The notes: generated by a model not told the origin, from the letters alone. A DNA stretch of 62,893 bases from Bryobacterales bacterium (GCA_028819255.1 JAPPMB010000140.1:1-62893), one strand, 5' to 3'; positions 24,359 through 33,815 are shown, counted from the first letter of the stretch. Program-made: numbers and translations.

Positions 24359-25819
24359 CTATCCGACCCAGAGGTCCATCAGGGGCTTGCCCTTAACGAG
24401 ATCGCGCGGCTGGCTCAGGTGGTTGTGAATCTCCTGGTTCGGATCCACGCCCAGCGCGTAGTAGATCGTCGCGAGCAGGTCGTTCGGGTGGACCGGCTTG
24501 TCCTTCGGCGAAGAGGCCGTCCCGTCGGACTCGCCGTAGAGACGCCCGCCGGGGATGCCGGCGCCGGCGACCATCGCGGTGTAGCAGTACGGCCAGTGGT
24601 CCCTGCCGTCCGGCGAGTTCGTGTTTCCGGACGTCGAGACTCCGAGGCGCGGGGAACGCCCGAATTCGCCGACGGCGACGACCAGCGTCTCGTCCAGGAG
24701 TCCGCGGTCGTCCATGTCGGTCAGGAGTGTCGCCAGCGTGCGGTCCAGCTTGGGGCAGTGCAGGTCGCGCAGCGGCCCGAAGTTTGCAGCGTGGGTGTCC
24801 CAGGCCGTGGTCTCCGGGTCGCCGTTCGCGACCGAGGGCCAGTTCAGCTGGACCATGCGGGTGCCAGCCTCGACCAGCCTGCGGGCCATCAGGGCGCCCT
24901 GGCCGAAGGTGAACCGTCCGTACCTGTCGCGCATGTCGTCCGACTCCAGCGTCAGGTCGAAGGCGTTGCGCGCCTTTCCGGAAAGCACCAGGTCGAACGC
25001 GTTCTGGTAGTACTTGTCGAGCGCGTAGCTGCTGACGGCCTTGTCCAGTGCCGGCATGGAGCCGTTGATCCCGCGCAGCAGCTCGAACCGGCTCTGCAGG
25101 CGGTCGGCGGGAACCTCCTTGCGCAGCTCGAGGTCGTCGAGCTGGATGGGCTTGGCCGGATCCTGGTACAGCCGGTAGGGGTCGTAGGCCTTGCCGATGA
25201 ATCCCGCTGCGCCGCCCTTGCCGATCACGCTCGACTCCTGCAACGGCCGGGGCAGCTCCACGAAGGGCAGAACCGGCTCGGTCGGCGGACGGAACTTCGT
25301 GATCCAGGAACCCGCGGTCGGGTAGTCGTTGGGAGACGGCGGCTCGAGCTGGCCCGACGGCGAGACCTCGGTCGGCTCGTAGCCGGTCAGCATCTGGTAG
25401 ATGGCGGCCGTGTGATTGAACAGACCCGCGGGCGTGTAGCTCATCGACCGGATCAGCGTGCACTTGTCGACCGCATCCGCCAGCATCGGCATCGTCTCGC
25501 TGAGGTGGATCCCCGGAACCTTGGTCTTGATCGACTTGAACTCGCCGCGCACATTGGAGGGAGCGTCGGGCTTGGGGTCCCAGATGTCGATATGCGACGG
25601 CCCGCCCTGCAGGAACAGGACGATGACGGACTTCGCGGATCCGAATCCCGTTGAGCCGTCGTAGCGGCCCGTTCCTATGGATGCCGCGGCCTCGTCCTGC
25701 AGGCGCAGCAGATTCTGCAGTGTCAGTCCGAAGAGGCCCAGAGAGCCCACCTTCATGAACTCCCGGCGCGAGGACCCGTCACAGAATCGGGCGAGGTGGC
25801 GGTTTGGAATCGTCAGCAT
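24359..25819 (-). CDS. DUF1501 domain protein (sulfatase-like), Tat-exported
   Basis: A 486-residue protein with a twin-arginine leader (SSRREFMKVGSLGLFGL at residues 16-32). It contains the DUF1501 hallmarks VIVLFLQGGPSHIDIWDPKPD, HTAAIYQMLTGYEP, VAVGEFGRSPR and GRDHWPYCYTAMVAGAGI. The fold is related to alkaline phosphatase/sulfatase. In Planctomycetes and Acidobacteria these genes often sit beside DUF1549/DUF1553 cytochrome genes, but none is present here. The substrate is unknown; a periplasmic or cell-surface hydrolase is likely. It is a single gene. Confidence 0.9.
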   Translation of the reverse strand: MLTIPNRHLARFCDGSSRREFMKVGSLGLFGLTLQNLLRLQDEAAASIGTGRYDGSTGFGSAKSVIVLFLQGGPSHIDIWDPKPDAPSNVRGEFKSIKTKVPGIHLSETMPMLADAVDKCTLIRSMSYTPAGLFNHTAAIYQMLTGYEPTEVSPSGQLEPPSPNDYPTAGSWITKFRPPTEPVLPFVELPRPLQESSVIGKGGAAGFIGKAYDPYRLYQDPAKPIQLDDLELRKEVPADRLQSRFELLRGINGSMPALDKAVSSYALDKYYQNAFDLVLSGKARNAFDLTLESDDMRDRYGRFTFGQGALMARRLVEAGTRMVQLNWPSVANGDPETTAWDTHAANFGPLRDLHCPKLDRTLATLLTDMDDRGLLDETLVVAVGEFGRSPRLGVSTSGNTNSPDGRDHWPYCYTAMVAGAGIPGGRLYGESDGTASSPKDKPVHPNDLLATIYYALGVDPNQEIHNHLSQPRDLVKGKPLMDLWVG

Positions 25820-25969
25820 AGGTTTGACCTACCAGAGATCATATCGCAGGCACGGAGTGAGCGCATCGTTTTTTCGGCCCGCATCGGGGCATTCCGGCGG
25901 CGGCAGGGCTCCCGAACTGCATTTGTCGCAGGCTTGCTTCGCCCGCCGCGGACTCGGCCTAGGCGGCTC

Positions 25970-26539
25970 TCAGAAGGGAGCCGGCACAAGGACGCGAATG
26001 TCCGGCAGGTCGCGGAATGCACCGGCGTGATCCATGCCGTAGCCGACCACGAACTCGTCCGGAATCTCGAAGCCGTAGTAGTCCACCCGGACCTCAACGA
26101 CTCGCCCGGAGGGCTTGCTCAGCAGGGCCGCGAAGCGGACCGACCGAGGTCCGGCCCGATGCAGCCGGTCGAGCAGCAGCCGTGCGGTGCGGCCCGAATC
26201 CACGATGTCGTCGACGAGAAGCACATGGGAGTCCGCAAGTGCAAGACTCCCGCCACCGTTCACGCGCACTCGGCCGGAGCTGCAGGTGCCCTGCCCGTAG
26301 CTGGAGGCCCTGACGAAGTGCAGCTTGACGTCCACGCCGGGGGCGATCGCCCTCGCGAGGTCGGCACCGAAGACTCCGGCACCTTCGAGGACAATCACCA
26401 CGTGCAGGGTCCGGCCGGCGTGGTCCTTGCCGATCTCGGCGCCCATCGCGCGCACGCGCTCGGCAATGGCAGCGCCGGATACCAGCACGCGGCCCAACCT
26501 GGACTTCGGGCCTTCCGGCTCGGTCGCGGATGGACTCAC
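25970..26539 (-). CDS. hypoxanthine/xanthine phosphoribosyltransferase-like protein
   Basis: A 189-residue type I PRTase starting at GTG 26539, which overlaps the pgeF stop by four bases (GTGA). The PRPP-binding loop is LLVDDIVDSGRTARLLLD. The flexible-loop segment HFVRASSYG and the C-terminal YGFEIPDEFVVGYGMDHAG closely follow hypoxanthine PRTase (Hpt) sequences. It converts hypoxanthine or guanine plus PRPP to IMP or GMP in purine salvage. The longer open frame to 26791 lies inside pgeF in another frame. Confidence 0.9.
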   Translation of the reverse strand: MSPSATEPEGPKSRLGRVLVSGAAIAERVRAMGAEIGKDHAGRTLHVVIVLEGAGVFGADLARAIAPGVDVKLHFVRASSYGQGTCSSGRVRVNGGGSLALADSHVLLVDDIVDSGRTARLLLDRLHRAGPRSVRFAALLSKPSGRVVEVRVDYYGFEIPDEFVVGYGMDHAGAFRDLPDIRVLVPAPF

Positions 26540-27249
26540 TCGTCTGCTCCCGACTCGATCCCGACCAAGGACAGCATCCGGCCGGTGACTCCATGCTCTC
26601 CGCGGTGGGAAAAAAACCGATCCAGGTCGCAGCTGGTGCAGTGTCCGCACGAACGAATGCTGAGGACGCCGGAGCGCACGAGCTGGGCCTTGAGTGCCGC
26701 CGCCAGGTCTACGTGAGGCCTGCCCCGCCCACTCCGGACGAAATCCGAACGGAACTCGCCCGCGACTTCGTCTCCCACTTCGAAGCAACACGCCCCGATC
26801 CCCGGGCCAATCACGGCCTCAAGGTTCTCGCGCTTGACGCTCAACGCTCCGGTCAGTCCCGCGATTGCGTTCGGCAGCACCCCCGCAACCGTTCCGCGCC
26901 ACCCCGCGTGGACCGCCGCAACAGTGCGCGTGACAGGATCGGCCAAGAGGATCGGGAAGCAGTCGGCAGTGCGTACACCGACCAGGACTCCGGCACGCGC
27001 CGTCATGACCGCGTCGGCCTCGGGCCTCGTTGAGCCCCACGGCGCGTCTGCCCGAACGAGCCTGGCGGCGTGCACCTGTCTGAGTGTGGCTGTGCCGAAC
27101 CCGGACGCCCCGAACGCGGCCGCGATCTCCGCGTCGTCAGGCCAGTCCAGAAAGTCCCCGGTGGCCCGAGTGGAGAAACCGTGAATCAGCCAAGGGTGCC
27201 GGTCCCAAGCCGAGGCCCGCAGCACGCCCCGATCGCCGACGCGGAACAT
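26536..27249 (-). CDS. pgeF: peptidoglycan editing factor PgeF / YfiH (DUF152)
   Basis: A 237-residue LACC1/YfiH-family protein. Conserved blocks are IHGFSTRATGDFL, LRQVHAARLV, GVRTADCFPILLAD, AAVHAGWRGTVAGVL, IGPGIGACCFEVGDEV and CGHCTSCDLDRFFSHR. His/Cys residues in these blocks bind the metal. Family members act as purine-nucleoside-modifying enzymes or correct L-Ser misincorporation in peptidoglycan. Coupled with the phosphoribosyltransferase downstream (four-base overlap), which favours a purine-salvage context, and eight bases from the DUF6282 gene upstream of it. Confidence 0.92.
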   Translation of the reverse strand: MFRVGDRGVLRASAWDRHPWLIHGFSTRATGDFLDWPDDAEIAAAFGASGFGTATLRQVHAARLVRADAPWGSTRPEADAVMTARAGVLVGVRTADCFPILLADPVTRTVAAVHAGWRGTVAGVLPNAIAGLTGALSVKRENLEAVIGPGIGACCFEVGDEVAGEFRSDFVRSGRGRPHVDLAAALKAQLVRSGVLSIRSCGHCTSCDLDRFFSHRGEHGVTGRMLSLVGIESGADE

Positions 27250-27256
27250 GCCGTTG

Positions 27257-28249
27257 CTACAGGCCGAGCAGCCAGGCTGGGTTGACCCTGGCCATTCGGT
27301 CCACCTCGTCCTGCGTGAACCCCGCAGCGAGAAGCTTGCCGAGGAACACGGCCAGACCGTCTGTGTGGATCGGGTTCATCGACTGTCCCAGATCGCTCGA
27401 AATCACGACGCGCTCCGGGCCGATGGCGCGGATGGCCCCGACATACGCCTCGAACTTCTGCGCGTCGGTTCCCTTCCAGGTCGGATTCGAGGCGAGGGCC
27501 GTCCCGACCGGATACTCGAGCAGGGCGCCGAGTTCAGCGGCGCGCCGCTGCACCTGAACCGACATGCCGACCGGAGGCGGCAGGGGATGCGTGACGATGA
27601 TCCGATCGATTCCCCGCTCCTTCGCAGCCCGGACCAGCATCAGGGACTCCTCCGGCGAGGAGTGGCCCGTCGCCAGCGTCAGGCCTTGTTCCGCAATCAC
27701 GTCCAGCACTTCGAGAACGGCCGGCAGCAGCTTGCCGTTCGCACTCACAGGCACCCGATTCGGGTTCGGCGCAAGGACTCGGTGGTAGTGGTCGGAATCG
27801 AAGGTGGGCATCCAGACCACCTTTCCGTGCCCTCCCGTCGTGCGGGCCATGTGCCGGACGGCGACCGCATTAATCCCGGTGGCCGAGTTCAGGGCGATTC
27901 CTCCGAAGACCCGGATGCCGGGCACCGCCCTTTCAACGAGATAGGCCAGCCCTGCGGTCGGCGCATAGTGGTTCTTGAGCAGGAGCGCCCGCATACCCGC
28001 ATCCCGGGCGATCCGGGCAAGCTCGAGGGATCCGATCGACCGCGGGCCACTGTCCGGCGCACTGTGCACGTGCACGTCGACCACTCCCTCGATGCTGACC
28101 GGAGCCACACCCCCGGTTGTCCCGCACCACGGACAGTCCTGCTGGCCCGCAATGTGCGGTGCCGTCAGCAAACATGCCAGGACCGGGAGAGCGGGGACTC
28201 GGGTGCGCGGCCGCAACGGACACAGAGCCTGCATAGGCCAAATCCCCAT
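27257..28249 (-). CDS. secreted DUF6282-family amidohydrolase-like protein
   Basis: A 330-residue protein with a signal peptide or membrane anchor (RVPALPVLACLLTAPHIAG). The mature domain has amidohydrolase-like metal motifs: VVDVHVHSAPD, LLLKNHYAPT, TLATGHSSPEESL, IIVTHPL and VVISSDLGQ. This is the pattern of the DUF6282 branch of the amidohydrolase superfamily. The ATG at 28249 is preferred; a GTG at 28273 is possible. It is transcribed toward pgeF with eight bases between, so it heads a three-gene operon. Confidence 0.78.
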   Translation of the reverse strand: MGIWPMQALCPLRPRTRVPALPVLACLLTAPHIAGQQDCPWCGTTGGVAPVSIEGVVDVHVHSAPDSGPRSIGSLELARIARDAGMRALLLKNHYAPTAGLAYLVERAVPGIRVFGGIALNSATGINAVAVRHMARTTGGHGKVVWMPTFDSDHYHRVLAPNPNRVPVSANGKLLPAVLEVLDVIAEQGLTLATGHSSPEESLMLVRAAKERGIDRIIVTHPLPPPVGMSVQVQRRAAELGALLEYPVGTALASNPTWKGTDAQKFEAYVGAIRAIGPERVVISSDLGQSMNPIHTDGLAVFLGKLLAAGFTQDEVDRMARVNPAWLLGL

Positions 28250-28462
28250 GGAAAAAGCTCTCGCGAGGGTCACTCTTGCGATCGGTCCGGAATCTGGCGG
28301 GCCGCCAACCCACCGAACCGGAATCTAGCATCCCACACTCGAGGATGCGACGCCTTGCCCGACCGGCGCGGAGCGGCCTGCCCCGACGCCACGGTCCTTG
28401 TCCCCCGCACGGCCACCGATGGATCCGGCGCTGGTCTATGCTGTTTCCTTAAGCGCAGCCGT

Positions 28463-29236
28463 ATGAAACTTGAAGGACAGGTCGCCATCGTCACCGGCGG
28501 AGCCACCGGAATGGGCCGAGGGATCAGCATTGTGCTCGCCCGGGAGGGCGCGCGAGTCCTCGTCAACTACCGTGCTTCGAGGGCAGCCGCCCATGAGGTG
28601 GTTGAGGAGATCGAACGCGCAGGGGGCGTCGCGGTCGCGTTTGCCGGCGACGTGCAGCGGGACGAGCAGGTCCGGGCCATGGTCGCTTCGGTCGAGGAGC
28701 GCTGGGGCCGCCTCGACGTGCTGGTCAACAACGCGGGATGGAGCAAGGTGACCCCCCACTGGAAGCTTGAGGAGCTTACGGACGAGATCTGGGACCGCAC
28801 CCTGAACACCAACCTCCGCGGAGCCTTCTACTGCTGTCGCGCCGCGGTGCCGCTGATGCGCAGGGACGGCGGCGGCTCAATCATCAACAACGCTTCGGCC
28901 TCGGCCTACTCGGCGGCCGGCAGCTCGATCGTGTATTCCGCCTCGAAGGCGGCCATGGTCAACATGACAAAGTCGCTGGCCCGTGCGCTGGCGCCGGACA
29001 TCAGGGTCAACGCCATCGCTCCGGGCCTCGTCCACACGCGATTCGCGGGCTGGCCGGAAGAAGCATTCGAGCAAGGCCGCATGAACTCCCCGCTTGGGCG
29101 GATCGCCTCGGTCGAGGACGTCGCCGCGACGGTGCTTTTCCTGGCGGCCGACGCCAAGGCCATCACGTCCGAAACGATTCTCGTGGACTGCGGAGCAACC
29201 ATGCTCGCCACTTCCCGCCCCAACAGGCAAAGATAA
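28463..29236 (+). CDS. SDR-family oxidoreductase (FabG-like)
   Basis: A 257-residue classical short-chain dehydrogenase. It has the TGGATGMGRG cofactor-binding Gly motif, LVNNAGWSKV, and the catalytic Ser...YSASKAAM. The residue pattern after beta-2 (NYRASR) favours NADP(H). It ends with the family's ETILVDCGATML. The ATG at 28463 is preceded by AAGCGCAG, a weak ribosome binding site. The substrate is unknown; it is probably a 3-oxoacyl or secondary alcohol. Confidence 0.9.
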   Translation: MKLEGQVAIVTGGATGMGRGISIVLAREGARVLVNYRASRAAAHEVVEEIERAGGVAVAFAGDVQRDEQVRAMVASVEERWGRLDVLVNNAGWSKVTPHWKLEELTDEIWDRTLNTNLRGAFYCCRAAVPLMRRDGGGSIINNASASAYSAAGSSIVYSASKAAMVNMTKSLARALAPDIRVNAIAPGLVHTRFAGWPEEAFEQGRMNSPLGRIASVEDVAATVLFLAADAKAITSETILVDCGATMLATSRPNRQR

Positions 29237-29278
29237 TCGACAGCGGTCGAAATCCGCACGCGGCGTGATTTGAAAGCG

Positions 29279-30901
29279 ATGGCGAGCCGAAGGGCCTCCG
29301 GCATGAAGTGGGCACAAGCCGGCGCACTGGCCGTCTCATGCGTGCTCGTCCTGCTCGCCCTGCCGATGGAGGGCATCGTCCAGGCCATGCGCACCTGGAC
29401 CGAGGGGCTCGGGTACTGGGCTCCGCTGGCCTTCTCGCTCGTCTATGGACTCGCCGCGACGGCGTTGATCCCTGCGTCGGCGCTCTCCCTCGCGGCCGGC
29501 GCGATGTTCGGACTGTGGACGGGGACGGCGGCTGTCTGGCTCGGCGGGAGCATCGCCATCGTGCTCTCGTTCCTGATCGCCCGCTACGCAGCGCGCGACC
29601 GCGTGGAGGCTCTGGCCGGGACGAATCCACGGTTCGCCGCGATCGACCGCGCCATCGGCAAGCAGGGCTGGAAGATCGTAGCCCTGATGCGTCTGTCCCC
29701 TGTGTTCCCTTTCGGCCTGCAGAACTATCTGTTCGGTGTCAGCGCCATCCGATTCTGGCCGTGCTGCCTCTCCAGCATCGCCTTCATCGTTCCCGGGGTC
29801 TTCATGTACGTTTACGCCGGGTACGCGGGAATAGAAGCCGCCGCCGCCGTGGGCGGCTCGGGCACCACCGACATGCTGGAGTTGGGACTGCAGATCGCGG
29901 GGCTTGCGGCGACAGTGGTCGTCACCGTCCTGGTGGCCCGCATCGCTGCCAAGGCCATCGCCGAGCATGCCCCCGGCGAAGTCGCGGCGCAAGCTTCCGG
30001 CAGGGCCGACGCGGACGCCTCCGGGCCGAAAGAGGGGAGCGTCCTGAAGCTCCTGATCGCACTTGCATGCCTTGCGGGCGCCCTGGCGGCGTATGTCGGT
30101 CGGGAGTCCATCCACAGTCTCTTCTTTCCTCCCCGGGTGGTGATGGTCGAGCGGTACGCCGGGGAGCGGGGCACGGAGGCGTTCGACCACAGCGCCTTCG
30201 GCGCCTTGCTGGCGAGGCATGTGGACCGCGACGGCCTGGTCGACTACTCTGCGCTGGCGGGCGACGCCGCCGTGCTGGACGAGTATGTTCGGGCCGTGGG
30301 AAACGCTCGCTTTGAGAACCTGGGACGGGACGGGAAGCTGGCCCTGCTGATCAACGCCTACAACGCGTTCACCCTGCAGCTTGTCCTGGAGCACTACCCC
30401 ATCGAATCGATATATGCCATCCCGTCGTCCGATCGCTGGGACGCGAGGCGATGGGAGATCGCCGGCGGACGATACAGCCTCGACCAGATTGAACACGTCC
30501 TCATCCGCCCCAATTTCCGGGACGACCGCATCCATTTCGCCCTGGTGTGCGCTGCGCTCGGCTGTCCCATCCTGCGCCGGGAGGCATACAGGGGGGACGC
30601 GATCAGCGATCAGCTCCAGCGTCAGGCGGAGGACACCCACGGATCCGGGCGCTGGTTCCGATACGATGAGCCTGCAGGGAAGGTCTGGCTGACGCAGGTC
30701 TACAGCTGGTATGCGGAAGATTTCGTCCAGCTCCACGGGTCGGTCCTCAGGGCGGCCAGCAGGTATTCGCCGGCGTTGTGGCAAGCCATGGATATTGGCA
30801 GGAGCATCGAAGTCGAGTGGCTCCCGTACGACTGGACGCTCAACGACCAGGCGCTGCGCGATGCGGCGCAGCTTCCGTCCGCAGGGTCTCCCACACGCTG
30901 A
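29279..30901 (+). CDS. VTT (DedA/TVP38-like) membrane domain fused to DUF547
   Basis: A 540-residue fusion. The N-terminal 240 residues form a VTT/SNARE-associated membrane domain: hydrophobic helices, AATALIPASALSLAAGAMFG, and LMRLSPVFPFGLQNYLFG with the conserved Arg and Pro. A linker and a single extra helix follow (about 260-280, LLIALACLAGALAAYVG). The C-terminal DUF547 domain (about 310-530) carries LLINAYNAFTLQLVLEHYP and FALVCAALGCPILRREAY. VTT proteins are lipid scramblases or small-ion transport-associated proteins. DUF547 function is unsettled. The gene is followed directly by a MerA-like reductase and a glycosyltransferase, so all three form one operon. Confidence 0.85.
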   Translation: MASRRASGMKWAQAGALAVSCVLVLLALPMEGIVQAMRTWTEGLGYWAPLAFSLVYGLAATALIPASALSLAAGAMFGLWTGTAAVWLGGSIAIVLSFLIARYAARDRVEALAGTNPRFAAIDRAIGKQGWKIVALMRLSPVFPFGLQNYLFGVSAIRFWPCCLSSIAFIVPGVFMYVYAGYAGIEAAAAVGGSGTTDMLELGLQIAGLAATVVVTVLVARIAAKAIAEHAPGEVAAQASGRADADASGPKEGSVLKLLIALACLAGALAAYVGRESIHSLFFPPRVVMVERYAGERGTEAFDHSAFGALLARHVDRDGLVDYSALAGDAAVLDEYVRAVGNARFENLGRDGKLALLINAYNAFTLQLVLEHYPIESIYAIPSSDRWDARRWEIAGGRYSLDQIEHVLIRPNFRDDRIHFALVCAALGCPILRREAYRGDAISDQLQRQAEDTHGSGRWFRYDEPAGKVWLTQVYSWYAEDFVQLHGSVLRAASRYSPALWQAMDIGRSIEVEWLPYDWTLNDQALRDAAQLPSAGSPTR

Positions 30902-30907
30902 GTGGCC

Positions 30908-32449
30908 ATGCCGCGAGCAGCCCGAGATATCGCCGAGGCCAGTCCGCTGGACCGCCACAACAGGCTGCTGCTGAGCAACGTCCACCCCCAGGACTGGCGG
31001 AATCCCGAGCCCAAGGGGCGGTACCACATGGTGGTGGTGGGGGCGGGTACGGCCGGTCTGGTCACCGCGATGGGCGCCGCCGGCCTGGGCGCCAAGGTCG
31101 CCCTGATTGAACGGAACCTGCTGGGGGGGGACTGCCTCAACTCCGGTTGCGTGCCGTCAAAGGCGTTGATCCGGGCGGCCCACGCCGCGGCGGCCGCGCG
31201 TGGCGCCGAGGAGTTCGGCGTGCGCCCGCAGGCCGGCGCCGGGGCGGTGGACTTCGGAATGGTCATGGAGCGAATGCGACGCCTGAGAGCAGGAATCAGC
31301 GCCCATGACTCTGCTCGCCGGTTCAGGGACCAGGGTGTGGATGTCTATCTGGGCCAGGCGACCTTCTCGGGTGACAGAACCGTGGTGGTGGGCGGTGCCG
31401 AACTGCGGTTCTCGAAGGCCTGCATTGCTACCGGGACGCGGGCCGCCGTCCCGCCTGTCCCGGGCCTGAAGGACGCCGCGGCGCTGACCAACGAGAATTT
31501 GTTCACGCTGACGGACCTGCCCCGCCGTCTCGCCGTGATCGGGGCCGGGCCGATCGGAGTCGAAATGGCCCAGTCGTTCGCGCGGTTCGGATCGCGGGTC
31601 ACCCTCATCGAGAGCGCAAGGGGCATTCTGTCCCGGGAGGATCGCGACGCCGCAGAGGTCGTGGAGCGGTCTCTGCGACGAGACGGTGTCGAGACGCTGT
31701 TCGACAGCGCGGCCTCGGGCGTCTCGACCGTTCAGGGAGAGACGGTCGTCTCGGTCAGGTCCAGGACGGGCGGGAACGAGACCGAGGTCCGCGCCGACCG
31801 GCTCCTTGTGGCGGCGGGGCGCGCGCCGAACGTCGAGGGTCTGGGCCTCGATCGAGCCGGAATACACTACGATGTCCGCAAGGGAGTCACGGTCGACGAC
31901 CGGCTGCGCACGTCCAACCGGCGCGTATACGCGGCGGGGGACATCTGCTCCGCCTTCAAGTTCACCCACGCAGCCGACGCCATGGCCCGCATCGTGATCC
32001 GCAACGCTCTCTTTTTCGGCCGCTCGAAGGCGAGCTCGCTGAACATTCCCTGGTGTACGTACTCCGATCCCGAACTGGCACACGTTGGGCTCAGCGAGCG
32101 CGAGGCAACGGCCAAGCACATGAAGCTGGACACGTATCGGATCGACATGGCCAGCGTGGACCGTGCCGTTCTCGACGGAGAGACCGACGGCTTCGTGAAG
32201 GTCCACTGCAAACGGGGCAGCGATTCGATCGTGGGCGCCACGATCGTGGCGCGGCATGCCGGGGAGATGATTTCCGAGATCACAGCGGCCATGAACGGCG
32301 GAATGGGGCTGCAAGGACTCTCGGCGACGATCCATCCCTACCCGACCCGCACTGAGGCGATTCGCAAGGCCGGTGACGCCTTCCAGCGCACGAGGCTGAC
32401 CCCGAGGTCGCGGAGCCTGCTCAAGGCCGTTCTCCGGTTCAACCGCTAA
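30908..32449 (+). CDS. MerA-like FAD/NAD(P) disulfide oxidoreductase
   Basis: A 513-residue class I flavoprotein disulfide reductase. An N-terminal extension (DIAEASPLDRHNRLLLSNVH) precedes the FAD site MVVVGAGTAGLVTAMG. The redox pair is in GGDCLNSGCVPSKALI, followed by the NAD(P)-binding VIGAGPIGVEMAQS and FAD-binding VYAAGDIC. The C-terminal dimerisation domain ends HPYPTRTEAI. It lacks the N-terminal heavy-metal domain and C-terminal Cys-Cys of true mercuric reductase, so it is probably a related thiol/selenium/arsenic-linked reductase. It starts six bases after the VTT-DUF547 stop (GTG 30902 also possible). Confidence 0.88.
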   Translation: MPRAARDIAEASPLDRHNRLLLSNVHPQDWRNPEPKGRYHMVVVGAGTAGLVTAMGAAGLGAKVALIERNLLGGDCLNSGCVPSKALIRAAHAAAAARGAEEFGVRPQAGAGAVDFGMVMERMRRLRAGISAHDSARRFRDQGVDVYLGQATFSGDRTVVVGGAELRFSKACIATGTRAAVPPVPGLKDAAALTNENLFTLTDLPRRLAVIGAGPIGVEMAQSFARFGSRVTLIESARGILSREDRDAAEVVERSLRRDGVETLFDSAASGVSTVQGETVVSVRSRTGGNETEVRADRLLVAAGRAPNVEGLGLDRAGIHYDVRKGVTVDDRLRTSNRRVYAAGDICSAFKFTHAADAMARIVIRNALFFGRSKASSLNIPWCTYSDPELAHVGLSEREATAKHMKLDTYRIDMASVDRAVLDGETDGFVKVHCKRGSDSIVGATIVARHAGEMISEITAAMNGGMGLQGLSATIHPYPTRTEAIRKAGDAFQRTRLTPRSRSLLKAVLRFNR

Positions 32450-32475
32450 GGGACAAGCTCGGGAGCGGATTCGAC

Positions 32476-33159
32476 ATGGAGCCATCCGTCACGGTCGTCA
32501 TCCCGACACTCAACGAGGCAGATCGAATCGGGGAGACCATTGGCGGACTGGAAGGATCCGGCGTCCGGGAAGTGATCGTCGTGGACGGGGGGAGCAGCGA
32601 CCGGACGGTGGAAATCGCCAAGTCCATGGGAGCCCGGGTGTTTCTGGAGACGGCGAACCGGGGACGGCAGCAGGATGTCGGCGCTGCGCACGCGAAAGGA
32701 GAGATTCTGGTGTTCCTGCACGCCGACACCTCCCTGCCCCGAGGATTCGCGGACCAGGTGCGGACCACGCTCGGAGAACCCGGGGTCATTGGCGGGGCCT
32801 TCCGATTCAAGCTCGACGCTCAGGGCTGGCAGCTTCGACTGGTGGAGATCGTGGTGGGGTTGAGATCCCGGATCTTCGGTCTGCCCTACGGGGACCAAGC
32901 CATCTTTGTGCGGCAGGACACCTTCCTGGCGATAGGGGGCTTCGGCGCCCTGCCTGTGATGGAGGACTTCGACCTCGTCCGCCGGCTGAAGAGGATCGGC
33001 CGCGTAAAACTCGCACGCGGAGCCGCAGTGACCTCTGCCAGACGCTGGCTGCGGGAAGGGGTCTGGCGACTCACCTGGATTCATCAGATCTGCATCCTCG
33101 GGTACCTGCTGCGGCTCCCCGCGGAGCGACTGGCCCGGCTTCGAAGCGCAACCGAATAG
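32476..33159 (+). CDS. TIGR04283-like family 2 glycosyltransferase
   Basis: A 227-residue GT2 enzyme. Motifs are SVTVVIPTLNEADRIGETI, VIVVDGGSSDRTVEIA, the metal motif LVFLHADTSLPRGF, and GGAFRFKLDAQGW followed by YGDQAIFVRQDTF and PVMEDFDLVRRLKR. This is the profile of the TIGR04283 glycosyltransferases associated with arsenosugar synthesis and with VTT/MerA-like genes. The C-terminal WLREGVWRLTWIHQICILGYLLRLP probably attaches to the membrane. Last gene of the three-gene operon. An arsenosugar role is suggested by context, not shown. Confidence 0.85.
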   Translation: MEPSVTVVIPTLNEADRIGETIGGLEGSGVREVIVVDGGSSDRTVEIAKSMGARVFLETANRGRQQDVGAAHAKGEILVFLHADTSLPRGFADQVRTTLGEPGVIGGAFRFKLDAQGWQLRLVEIVVGLRSRIFGLPYGDQAIFVRQDTFLAIGGFGALPVMEDFDLVRRLKRIGRVKLARGAAVTSARRWLREGVWRLTWIHQICILGYLLRLPAERLARLRSATE

Positions 33160-33243
33160 GACGCGGTGGTCCGCGATCGAACGGGCCATGTCTCGATCCC
33201 GTTCCGGAACACGAAATCAAGTCCGCCCGTCGTATCCTTGACG

Positions 33244-33309
33244 TGCAAGCGACACGTGCTCGCTCCAACAGCGGATCATTCAGCCCTCTTGACCCGCGTC
33301 AACCGAGTC
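33244..33309 (+). repeat. 66-bp dispersed repeat, copy A
   Basis: Ungapped match to 35066-35131 in the same orientation (about 82% identity by eye). It contains the palindrome TTGAC-CCGC-GTCAA in both copies. Copies A and B bracket the IS110 fragment and the zeta-like kinase cassette. It might be an old IS end or an intergenic repeat family. Confidence 0.6.
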
Positions 33310-33439
33310 GCAATTCAACAGTCGGCGCGGCGCCGGGAAACTACGAGAGTGCCGGCAAGCGACGTTGCGGTCGACTGCGCCCACCGCGCGGTGCGCACCC
33401 GAGGCCCGCAGTTCCATGTCAGCACCAGTCGCTCAAGGC

Positions 33440-33653
33440 GCGCATGCCCTCCAAGCGAGCCATCCTGGCGACAACGCACAAGCTGTTTCGGACGATCGTG
33501 GCGATGCTGCGGGACAGCCGCCCGTACATCGATCCGGGCATCGACTACGACAAACTGCTGGTGGACTGCAATGCGGCGCGCTGGCTGCGCAAGCTCGACG
33601 GGCACGGCCATCTGCAGAGGATCCGTTACGGCGCGGAACCAGCGGAGGCCTGA
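33440..33653 (+). mobile_element. IS110-family transposase C-terminal fragment
   Basis: The last 70 codons of an IS110-type transposase: MPSKRAILATTHKLFRTIVA, then SRPYIDPGIDYDKLL and NAARWLRKLDGHGHL. It is open to a TGA at 33653 but has no catalytic N-terminal DEDD domain or pointer to a start. It belongs to a different IS110 subgroup from the remnants at 21.4 and 59.7 kb. Confidence 0.65.
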
Positions 33654-33815
33654 GCCCGCCGTCAATGGTCCCCGAACCATGCGTGGATCCTGACGCCCCA
33701 ACTGTGGATCACGCTCAAGACCTCCGAACTGCCGACCCTCACCCCTGCGCTCCGCTCCTCTGCGATTTCGGCCATGCGCCGATCACACCCTGAGGTTGAA
33801 TCCGTGCCGCGGAAG

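Noticed and set aside
24393..25463. 356-codon open frame inside the DUF1501 gene on the same strand
   Set aside because: A shifted frame of a strongly conserved gene; no motif and Arg/Pro-rich.
30908..32449. True mercuric reductase (MerA)
   Set aside because: No N-terminal heavy-metal domain and no C-terminal vicinal cysteines; no merR, merT or merP next to it.
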